From the NCBI GenBank assembly GCA_017744755.1, contig JAGIAU010000053.1:1-10812 (forward strand): a stretch of DNA of 10,812 bases. Direction: 5' to 3'. Below are positions 1-5,685 of this stretch, piece by piece. The notes below the pieces were generated by a model. The model was not told the DNA's origin. It searched no databases and saw nothing but the letters and a program-made list of their open reading frames with translations. The DNA comes from Microbacteriaceae bacterium. GTDB taxonomy: Bacteria > Actinomycetota > Actinomycetes > Actinomycetales > Microbacteriaceae. Position numbers and translations under genes: made by a program. Every line of letters starts with the position of its first letter. The first letter of the stretch is position 1.

Positions 1-419
1 ACCCAGACCCATGCCGCGACCGGGAAGTAGACGACGATCGCCCAGATGCCCGCGAAGATCATCCAGGAGCCGAACTTCGCACGGTCCGCGATGGCGCCCG
101 AGATGAGCGCGACCGTGATGATCGCGAACGTCGAGCCGAAGAAGGCGAGCACCAGATCCGGGCTCGAGACGCCGTTGAGCGCGAAGGCCTCGGTGAACGG
201 GTTGCCCGCCCAGCCCCAGACATCAGGCGCGACGGACATGTTGAACCCGACGAGGATCCAGAGCAGGCCGACGAGCGCCATGGCGCCGAAGGACATCATC
301 ATCATGCTGACGACCGACTTGGCCTTGACCAAGCCCCCGTAGAAGAAGGCGACACCGGGGGTCATGAAGAGCACCAGGGCGCTCGCCGTGATCCCCCAGG
401 CGAAAGTTCCACTGTCCAT
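1..419 (-). CDS. amt: Ammonium transporter Amt, N-terminal part (cut by window edge)
   Basis: Integral membrane ammonium channel of the Amt/MEP/Rh family, which brings NH4+/NH3 across the cytoplasmic membrane for nitrogen assimilation. Only the first 139 residues are present; the family is usually 400-450 residues. Visible Amt hallmarks are the first helix ending in TPGVAFFYGGLV (about residues 20-31), the SVVSMMMMSFGAM stretch, a second helix LVGLLWILVGFNMS, the NGVSSPDLVLAFFGSTFAIIT region, then GAIADRAKFGSWMIFAGIWAI and YFPVAAWVW. The position that is often histidine in YxPxAH is alanine here. The conserved pore aspartate and histidines lie beyond the edge. The start is secure: an in-frame TAG sits three codons upstream of the ATG, with no alternative start between them. 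A GAGAGG about 12 nt upstream is a distant ribosome site. The 161-bp upstream gap holds a GlnR-like operator, consistent with nitrogen control. Confidence 0.95.
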   Translation of the reverse strand, partial: MDSGTFAWGITASALVLFMTPGVAFFYGGLVKAKSVVSMMMMSFGAMALVGLLWILVGFNMSVAPDVWGWAGNPFTEAFALNGVSSPDLVLAFFGSTFAIITVALISGAIADRAKFGSWMIFAGIWAIVVYFPVAAWVW

Positions 420-454
420 GGAGTACTAGAACCTCTCGTGTTTGTTGCGGAAGG

Positions 455-473
455 GACGAGCCCGCCCCTCGTC
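455..473 (-). other. Perfect hairpin in the amt 5' leader
   Basis: GACGAG and CTCGTC (6 bp, perfect) flank a 7-nt GC-only loop. The hairpin lies about 36 nt before the amt ATG and upstream of the GAGAGG element. No U-run follows, so a Rho-independent terminator is unlikely; it could be a leader structure or chance in GC-rich DNA. Confidence 0.3.
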
Positions 474-519
474 GGACGCGGCGCGACGCCGTGTGACGGG
501 CCCAGTCTGTCCAGCCGAC

Positions 520-557
520 GTTTCGTGAACCGCCGCATCATGTTTCAGCGGCGTTAC
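520..557 (-). promoter_or_regulatory. GlnR-like nitrogen-control operator upstream of amt
   Basis: Read on the minus strand, the sequence is GTAAC-N6-GAAAC-N17-GAAAC, with half-sites at 557-553, 546-542 and 524-520. Their starts are 11 and 22 bp apart, so all lie on one helical face. In actinobacteria GlnR binds alternating GTnAC and GAAAC half-sites in 11-bp phase, and amt genes are classical targets. The half-site expected at about 535 is degenerate. The nearest half-site is about 100 bp from the amt start, leaving room for a promoter, but I see no convincing -10/-35 between them. The regulator is inferred; some actinobacteria use AmtR instead. Confidence 0.5.
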
Positions 558-579
558 GTTTTCCAGGCGTTTTCCCAGG
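557..579 (-). repeat. Tandem 11/12-bp repeat beside the amt operator
   Basis: On the minus strand CCTGGGAAAACG (579-568) is followed directly by CCTGGAAAACG (567-557); the copies differ by one inserted G. The repeat starts just after the stop codon of the single-module DUF2510 gene and runs into the GTAAC half-site. The two GAAAAC cores are 11 bp apart, the same spacing as the operator half-sites, so they may be extra weak sites. Confidence 0.5.
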
Positions 580-580
580 T

Positions 581-1147
581 TCAGTCGACGGGCGTGAGAT
601 CCCCGTCGACCGGCTCGTAGGCGTCGATGCGCCAGCCCCCGTCCGACCGCACGAAGCGGTACTCGTAGATCTCGTCGAACGTCCCGTCGGGGTCCGTCCA
701 GCGCTCCCGGGTGGTGGCGACGGCATGGTCCCCGCTGACGCGGATCTCCTGGATCTCGATGTCGTAGTCGGCCGGATCCTCGACGAACCAGGCGCAGACA
801 TCGCCCTCCCACTCCTCCCCCGTCTGGTACGAGGTCGTCGTGGCGCTGCGCAGCAGGGCGCAGTCGCCCGTCTCCCAGGCGCGGTCGAAAGCGGCGATCG
901 TCTCCCGCGGACCGCGCGTCTGGTCGAGGGCGTTCACGATCCCCCACGCGGACAGGCCGGCGACGGCGACGAACGCGACGCAGGAGGCGGCGAGCACCCA
1001 GCCCCACACGGCCCGGCGCGGTGCCGCGACCGCTGGCGGATCCCCGAGCGCCGGGTGATAGTCGTCGGTCCAGGCGACGCCGTTCCACCACCGCAGCGCA
1101 CCGGGGTGCTGGCCGTCGTCGTACCAGCCGGGAGGCGCCGAGGTCAC
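581..1147 (-). CDS. DUF2510 membrane protein with one extracellular module (type A)
   Basis: Function unknown; 188 residues. Residues 5-27 are a DUF2510 head (PPGWYDDG...RWWNGVAWT), a short actinobacterial tryptophan/glycine motif. A short Pro/Ala linker and RR lead into one membrane helix at about 46-74, so the head should be cytoplasmic and the rest outside. Residues 79-188 form one module resembling NTF2-like/DUF4878-type secreted domains: PRETIAAFDRAWETGDC, then strands ending in GGWRIDAYEPVDGDLTPV. Cys96 and Cys118 are a likely disulfide. It matches the A modules of the two upstream paralogues and is the shortest member of the set. The GTG start is forced by an in-frame TAG four codons upstream; AGGGTGA, 6-8 nt before the start, can serve as ribosome site. 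Last of three tandem genes, 58 nt after its neighbour. Confidence 0.85.
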   Translation of the reverse strand: MTSAPPGWYDDGQHPGALRWWNGVAWTDDYHPALGDPPAVAAPRRAVWGWVLAASCVAFVAVAGLSAWGIVNALDQTRGPRETIAAFDRAWETGDCALLRSATTTSYQTGEEWEGDVCAWFVEDPADYDIEIQEIRVSGDHAVATTRERWTDPDGTFDEIYEYRFVRSDGGWRIDAYEPVDGDLTPVD

Positions 1148-1205
1148 GTCGTCACCCTATAGCGGGCGGACGGACCCCGGCGTCTCCGGTGCCGGCGCGG
1201 ACGAA

Positions 1206-2228
1206 TCAGCCGACCGGCTGGACGTCCCCGTCGAGCAGGTACTCGTTCTCGATGAGGAACTCGGTGCCGGTGCCGCCGTTGTCGAGCAGCTCCCAGGCGT
1301 AGCCCTCGTCGTACTGGTCGCCGCCGGCCGACCACGCGAGCGAGCCCTCGACGTGGACGGTCTGGCCGTCCTGCTCGACGCTGTCGATCGTCACGACGTA
1401 CTCGACGCCGTTCTCCTCGTCGCCGGCGATGTAGTCGCAGAACTGCTCCTGCGTCTGCCCGGTGGTCTCGAAGTACGTGGCGGAGAGGAACGCCGCGGCC
1501 GCGTCGCAGTCGCCCGCGTTCCAGGCCGCCTGATAGGCCTCGATGGTCGCCTCGGGCGAGCCCTGCGCGCCCGGCAGCTCGCCGCCGCCGAAACCGATCG
1601 AGTCGACGAGCCACTTGCCGCCCTGGTTGACGAGGCCGATCTGGAACTCCTGCGAGGAGCCGTCGATCGTCACCGTCGCGACGACCTGAGAGGTGCTGTT
1701 GACCGTGCTGACGCTCGTGATCGACGTCTGCGCGACGCCGGAGGGGTTCGGCGTCGCCTCCGCCTGGCATGCGGTGACATCGTCCCAGGCGAGGGACGCG
1801 CTCGCACGGCCGGCGGGCGTCGACGTCGCGAAGATCGCGGCGCAGTCCTGCTGGGCGAGCGCGGTGGCGAACGCGCGGACCGCGTCCGGCGGGCCGCTGA
1901 TCGCCCCGCCGATCGTGCTGACGAGCGCCCACACGCCGACGCCGATGCCGCCGAGCACGACGACGAGGAGCGGCGCGAGCCAGGCCCAGACGCTCACCTT
2001 CTTCCTCGGCTGGCCGGCAGGCGCGGTGTAGGGCTGCGTGGCATAGGGCTGCTGCGCGGCGGCCTGCGCCGGCTGGGCGTAGGCCTGCGGGGCGGCCGGG
2101 GCGGCCGGCGCCGCGGGCGCGGCGGGCGTGGCCGGGCGGAACTGGTCCGTCCACTGCGCGCCGTCCCACCACCGCTCCTGGCCGGGGGTCTGTCCGTCGT
2201 CGTACCAGCCCGCAGGCGTCGTGCTCAT
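1206..2228 (-). CDS. DUF2510 membrane protein with two extracellular modules, order B-A
   Basis: Function unknown; 340 residues. DUF2510 head at residues 5-27 (PAGWYDDG...RWWDGAQWT). A low-complexity Pro/Ala/Gln linker (33-74) ends in RKK, and one membrane helix follows at about 81-106, giving an N-inside topology. Outside are two NTF2-like modules. Residues 112-213 are type B (PPDAVRAFATALAQQDC, Cys129/Cys154, ending GGKWLVDSIGFGG). Residues 223-340 are type A (SPEATIEAYQAAWNAGDC, Cys241/Cys264, ending YLLDGDVQPVG). The membrane segment is nearly identical to that of the next gene upstream, while the outer modules have diverged and swapped order. ATG start; GGTGA lies 4 nt upstream. It begins 37 nt after the upstream paralogue ends, so co-transcription is likely. 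Confidence 0.85.
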   Translation of the reverse strand: MSTTPAGWYDDGQTPGQERWWDGAQWTDQFRPATPAAPAAPAAPAAPQAYAQPAQAAAQQPYATQPYTAPAGQPRKKVSVWAWLAPLLVVVLGGIGVGVWALVSTIGGAISGPPDAVRAFATALAQQDCAAIFATSTPAGRASASLAWDDVTACQAEATPNPSGVAQTSITSVSTVNSTSQVVATVTIDGSSQEFQIGLVNQGGKWLVDSIGFGGGELPGAQGSPEATIEAYQAAWNAGDCDAAAAFLSATYFETTGQTQEQFCDYIAGDEENGVEYVVTIDSVEQDGQTVHVEGSLAWSAGGDQYDEGYAWELLDNGGTGTEFLIENEYLLDGDVQPVG

Positions 2229-2265
2229 GGGGTCACCATATCTTTCGTGGAGTGCGGATGCGGAT

Positions 2266-3279
2266 TCAGAGGGCGACGAACGCGCTGACCTGCCAGCGCA
2301 CGTCCTCGCCGCGCTCGAGGGTGAGGAGGAACATCTGGCCGCCGCCGTCGGCGGTGACCTGGACGGCCGCGACGACGGTCTCGGCGTCGCCCGAGACGGA
2401 GGTCGTCGTGCTGTCGATGTACAGCGAGGTGTCGATCTGGAGGTTCGCCTCGCAGTCGGCGACCGTGAAGTAGCCCGTCGTCGCGGCGAAGTTCTCGGCG
2501 GTCGAGAGCGCCCAGAGGTCGGCGCAGCGGTTCTGCGCGGCGGCGGAGAGGAACTCCGCGACCGTCGCCTCGGCGAGCGCCTTGCTCTCCTCGTCGAGGA
2601 CGACCGGCTGCGGGTCGACGGGATCCGGCTCGGGGTCGGCCGGGGTCGTCGGTGCGGCCGTCGGACCGCCGATCGGCGTGAACTCGCCGTCCACCGCGGC
2701 GTACTGGTCGATCAGCCACTCGCCCCCGGATCGCACGAGGTCGTACTGGACGGCCTCGTCGTAGCCCGCGCCCTCCCAGTCCTTCCAGGTCTCGCGGGCG
2801 ATGACCGTGGCGGTGTCGTTCACCGCGGAGCTGCTCGTGATGGTGCTCGTATAGACGATCCCGTGATCGTGGTCGCCCGTGACGGTCTCGCACACGCTCT
2901 CCGGAGTCCCGCTGCCGTCCTCGCCGCCGATGTAGGCGTCGGTGACCCCGGCGAGCACGGCGTCGCAGTCGCCCGCGTTCCAGGCGGCGTTGAACGCCTT
3001 GACCGCGTCGGACGGCCCGGCGAGGGCGCTGGACAGGCTCGAGACGAGCGCCCAGACCCCGAAGCCGATGCCGGCGGCGATGACGACGAGGAGCGGGGCG
3101 AGCCAGGCCCAGACGCTCGGCCGCCTCCTCGGCGGCGGCGCAGCTGGGACGGCTGGGGCGGCAGGGGCAGCGGGGGCGAGGGGCCGGAACTGGTCGGTCC
3201 ACCGGGTGCCGTCCCAGAATCGCTCCTGGCCGGCGGTCTGGCCGTCCTGGTACCAGCCGGCGGGGGTCGTGCTGCTCAT
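2266..3279 (-). CDS. DUF2510 membrane protein with two extracellular modules, order A-B
   Basis: Function unknown; 337 residues. DUF2510 head at residues 6-28 (PAGWYQDG...RFWDGTRWT), Pro/Ala linker ending RRR, one membrane helix at about 57-82. Module A covers about 88-203 (PSDAVKAFNAAWNAGDC, Cys105/Cys130, ending YAAVDGEFTPIG). A Pro/Asp-rich spacer (about 205-227, PTTPADPEPDPVDPQP) leads to module B at about 228-337 (Cys252 and Cys276, ending VRWQVSAFVAL). Relative to its neighbour the two modules are in reverse order, and only this protein has a spacer between them. ATG start with GGAG five nt upstream, the clearest ribosome site of the three. It is first in the triplet and has a 150-bp gap behind it, so any promoter for the set probably lies there. 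Repeated small outer modules suggest ligand or partner binding rather than catalysis; this is inference. Confidence 0.85.
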   Translation of the reverse strand: MSSTTPAGWYQDGQTAGQERFWDGTRWTDQFRPLAPAAPAAPAVPAAPPPRRRPSVWAWLAPLLVVIAAGIGFGVWALVSSLSSALAGPSDAVKAFNAAWNAGDCDAVLAGVTDAYIGGEDGSGTPESVCETVTGDHDHGIVYTSTITSSSAVNDTATVIARETWKDWEGAGYDEAVQYDLVRSGGEWLIDQYAAVDGEFTPIGGPTAAPTTPADPEPDPVDPQPVVLDEESKALAEATVAEFLSAAAQNRCADLWALSTAENFAATTGYFTVADCEANLQIDTSLYIDSTTTSVSGDAETVVAAVQVTADGGGQMFLLTLERGEDVRWQVSAFVAL

Positions 3280-3373
3280 GGTCGCTCCAGTCGAGTCGGA
3301 CGCGGCGCCTGTCGCCTCAGCGTCATCTGCCCGGTTCGATGCGCCCCGCGCGCAGAATGTTCCCGGCGCGCTG

Positions 3374-3379
3374 ACGATA
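3374..3379 (-). promoter_or_regulatory. Possible -10 element for the DUF2510 triplet
   Basis: The 150-bp gap 3280-3429 holds TATCGT on the minus strand, fitting the TAnnnT pattern of actinobacterial -10 boxes, about 95 bp before the first DUF2510 start. I see no good -35 at 16-18 bp. Otherwise the gap shows only a short inverted repeat at the end of zapE (3419-3431, GAGCC-GCC-GGCTC) with no U-run. Confidence 0.22.
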
Positions 3380-3429
3380 GCCCCCCACGGTCCGCTTTGG
3401 CGAGTCGCGATCGGGCCGGAGCCGGCGGC

Positions 3430-4437
3430 TCAGGAGAGGTCGCCGCTCGTGAGGGCGACGAGGCGCGAGATCGCGCGGAGGTACTTCTTCCGGTAGCCGC
3501 CGTGCAGCATGTCCTCCGGGAAGATCGCGTCGAGGGGGGTGCCGCTCGCGACGATGCGCACGCGCGCGTCGTAGAGGCGGTCGACGAGGGCGACGAAGCG
3601 GAGCGCGTCGGTCTGGTTGTGGAACTCGTGGACGCCCGTGATGCCGACCGCGGCGAGGTCGCTCACGAGGGCGACGTAGTTCGCCGGGTGGATCTCGGCG
3701 AGATGGTCGAGGATCGCGTCGAAGGGGTCGAAGGCGACCCGGCCCTCGATGCGCGCCAGCACCGCGCCGACGTCGGGTGTGACCACCGCATGCTCGGCGG
3801 TGTCGCGGCGACGGAAGTCGAGACCGTCGATGCGGATGGTCTGGAAGCGCGAGGCGAGCGCGTCGATCTCGCGGAGGAAGTCCTGCGCGGCGAAGCGGCC
3901 CTCGCCGAGCGCCTGCGGCGGCGTGTTGCTCGTGGCGGCGATCCGGGTGCCCGTCGCCACGAGCTCGCCGAGGACCCGGTTCATGAGCCGGGTGTCCCCC
4001 GGGTCGTCGAGCTCGAACTCGTCGATGCAGAGCAACTTCGTGCCGCGGAGCAGCTCGACCGCGTTCTGGAACCCGAGCGCGCCGACGAGCGCGGTGTACT
4101 CGATGAACGTTCCGAAGTACTTGCGTCCTTTGGTCGCATGCCACAGCGCCGCGAGCAGATGGGTCTTGCCGACCCCGAAGCCGCCGTCGAGGTAGATGCC
4201 GGGCTTGACCGGCTCCGCCTTCTTCTTGAACCAGCCGCCGGCTCCCCCGCCGCCGCCCGTGAGGAAGGCGCGGACGGCGTCGACGGCGGCGGCCTGCGAC
4301 GGGTAGTCGGGGTCGGGCCGGTAGTTGTCGAGCGACGCCCCCTCGAACTGCCGCGGCGGCCGGAGCTGCTCGAGGAGCTGCTCGCCGCTCAGCCGCGGGA
4401 ACCGGGACGTGATGCTGAGCGCGCCCTCTACCGTCAC
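3430..4437 (-). CDS. zapE: ZapE/AFG1-family P-loop ATPase
   Basis: AAA-like ATPase of the AFG1 family (bacterial ZapE, yeast Afg1). In E. coli ZapE binds FtsZ and affects constriction; the actinobacterial role is not established. At 335 residues it is close to full family length. Visible elements: N-terminal SxRFPRLSGEQLLEQLRPPRQFEGASLDNYRPD-type opening with the substrate-facing F and R residues, a glycine run at 61-68 followed by WFKKK, Walker A GGFGVGKT (85-92, Lys91), Walker B LLCIDEFEL (135-143, Asp139/Glu140), sensor-like ATSNTPP (168-174, Asn171), FLREIDALASRF (187-198), and a C-terminal LYDARVRIVASGTPLDAIF segment typical of the family. The GTG start lies 9 nt after the stop of the hydrolase gene with only a weak GGGG-type ribosome site, suggesting translational coupling. 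Assignment rests on motifs and is firm at family level. Confidence 0.93.
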   Translation of the reverse strand: MTVEGALSITSRFPRLSGEQLLEQLRPPRQFEGASLDNYRPDPDYPSQAAAVDAVRAFLTGGGGGAGGWFKKKAEPVKPGIYLDGGFGVGKTHLLAALWHATKGRKYFGTFIEYTALVGALGFQNAVELLRGTKLLCIDEFELDDPGDTRLMNRVLGELVATGTRIAATSNTPPQALGEGRFAAQDFLREIDALASRFQTIRIDGLDFRRRDTAEHAVVTPDVGAVLARIEGRVAFDPFDAILDHLAEIHPANYVALVSDLAAVGITGVHEFHNQTDALRFVALVDRLYDARVRIVASGTPLDAIFPEDMLHGGYRKKYLRAISRLVALTSGDLS

Positions 4438-4446
4438 CCCGGAAGC

Positions 4447-5622
4447 CTACCGGGGGTCGCGAGCGAGCCAGTCCGTCAGGATCGCGTCGTAGCGCGGCTG
4501 GTCGGCGTTCCAGGCGCGGATGTGGCCGGCGCCGGGGAACTCGTGATACTCGACGAGGTCTCGGCGCTTCGCGGCGAAGCGCCGCGCGACCGAGACGGGG
4601 GTCGTCGGGTCGTCGTCGCCCTGCACGAGCAGCACCGGGTGCCGAATGAGGCGGTGGAAGTGCTGCACGGCGAGCTCGCGCATCGGGATGGGCTCCCCGA
4701 GGCCGACGAGCTTCGACGTGGTCGCGCCCTTGAGGATGCCCTCCGCCATCGGCGCGATGGGCAGCGGGTAGTTGGCGAGACGGACGTAGGAACGCAGGAT
4801 CGCCGCCCAGTCGAGGGCGGGCGAGTCGAGGAACACGCGCTCGACGCGTTCGGCGAGCCCGGAGCGCAGCAGCGTCTGCAGCACCGTGCCGCCGCCCATC
4901 GACCAGCCGGCGAGCACGATGCGCCGCGCCCCGCGGGCGATCGCGAGCCGGATGGCCGCCTCGACGTCCCGCCATTCCGTCGCGCCGAGGTGGTACTTCC
5001 CGTCCGGGGCGTCCGGGGCGCCGACGTCGTTGCGATAGGTCACGACGAGGCTCGACCAGCCGGCCGCCCGGATCGCGGGCACGGCGCGCAGCGGCTCGAG
5101 CCGGTTCGAGCGCCAGCCGTGCACGAGGATGACCGTGTCGCCCCAGCGCTCGTCCTCCTCGCATGCCGCGGAGGGAATGAACCAGGCGGGCATCGGCCCG
5201 AGCTCCGTCGGCACCGCGACATCGACATGCGGGAGCCCGGCCGCCGCGGGGTCGCGCCAGTACGAGCCGGTCAGCCGGCAGCTCATCCCGACCACGGGCT
5301 CGCCGGACTCGACGAGGTCGATCCGTCTCGTCACGCTCCCCCGGTCCTCCGCGACGACCTCGCCGACCCGGAGGTAGCCGCGGTCGTCGTCGAACCACAG
5401 CCCGAAGCGCCCCTCGCGGGCGGCCTCGACGTAGCGCTCGATGCGGACCGTCCCGCCCCCGTCGGAGAAGCGGTGCACGTCGAGGATGCGGCTCGGCCGC
5501 TCCGGACGGCTCGCCCGCCGGACGACCTGCCAGGCGTACGCGTACGCCATGGCGGTGAGGCCCCCGGCCGCCGCCAGACCGGCGATGCCGAGCGCGGCGG
5601 CGACCGTCGTCCTGACCCGCAT
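4447..5622 (-). CDS. Membrane-anchored alpha/beta hydrolase
   Basis: Predicted serine hydrolase of 391 residues; substrate unknown. Residues 5-34 are a hydrophobic, alanine-rich segment after MRVR that looks like an uncleaved signal anchor, so the enzyme is probably outside the membrane. Residues 45-150 are a beta-rich region I do not recognise. The hydrolase fold follows: VILVHGW (164-170, oxyanion loop), nucleophile elbow GWSMG (239-243, Ser241), acid in GDDDPTTP (Asp337 or Asp338) and catalytic His367 in GAGHIRAWN. All three catalytic positions are present. The frame stays open upstream to 6393, but the ATG at 5622 is preferred: GGAGG lies 8 nt before it and the upstream extension would run antisense through the DUF3000 gene. 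It leads into zapE after 9 nt. Confidence 0.88.
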   Translation of the reverse strand: MRVRTTVAAALGIAGLAAAGGLTAMAYAYAWQVVRRASRPERPSRILDVHRFSDGGGTVRIERYVEAAREGRFGLWFDDDRGYLRVGEVVAEDRGSVTRRIDLVESGEPVVGMSCRLTGSYWRDPAAAGLPHVDVAVPTELGPMPAWFIPSAACEEDERWGDTVILVHGWRSNRLEPLRAVPAIRAAGWSSLVVTYRNDVGAPDAPDGKYHLGATEWRDVEAAIRLAIARGARRIVLAGWSMGGGTVLQTLLRSGLAERVERVFLDSPALDWAAILRSYVRLANYPLPIAPMAEGILKGATTSKLVGLGEPIPMRELAVQHFHRLIRHPVLLVQGDDDPTTPVSVARRFAAKRRDLVEYHEFPGAGHIRAWNADQPRYDAILTDWLARDPR

Positions 5623-5668
5623 CGCGACTCCCTCCGGCGGCGCGCCTCGGTGCGGCCTGCTCGCTCGA

Positions 5669-5674
5669 ATCGTA
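5669..5674 (-). promoter_or_regulatory. Candidate -10 for the hydrolase-zapE genes
   Basis: TACGAT on the minus strand fits TAnnnT and would start the transcript near 5662, about 40 nt before the hydrolase ATG and upstream of its GGAGG. No clear -35 is seen. It overlaps the plus-strand hexamer at 5673-5678 by two bases. Confidence 0.35.
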
Positions 5675-5678
5675 GTCT
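5673..5678 (+). promoter_or_regulatory. Candidate -10 for DUF3000-rnd, possibly leaderless
   Basis: TAGTCT is followed by 7 nt and then the GTG start of the DUF3000 gene at 5686. That is the spacing of actinobacterial leaderless promoters, where transcription begins at the first base of the start codon. No ribosome-binding sequence precedes the GTG, which fits. The -35 region is poor. Confidence 0.4.
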
Positions 5679-5685
5679 CGTCTTC

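Noticed and set aside
46..342. Plus-strand open frame of 98 codons
   Set aside because: Antisense to the Amt transporter, whose protein is clearly recognised.
2045..2137. GC-rich repetitive patch as a tandem repeat or CRISPR-like array
   Set aside because: It encodes the Pro/Ala/Gln linker of a DUF2510 protein; units are irregular and without spacers.
3419..3431. Inverted repeat GAGCC-GCC-GGCTC at the end of zapE as a terminator
   Set aside because: Stem of only 5 bp, overlaps the stop codon and has no U-run; expected by chance in such GC-rich DNA.
3323..5398. Minus-strand open frame of 691 codons overlapping zapE and the hydrolase
   Set aside because: Out of frame with both real genes; arginine-rich shadow product.
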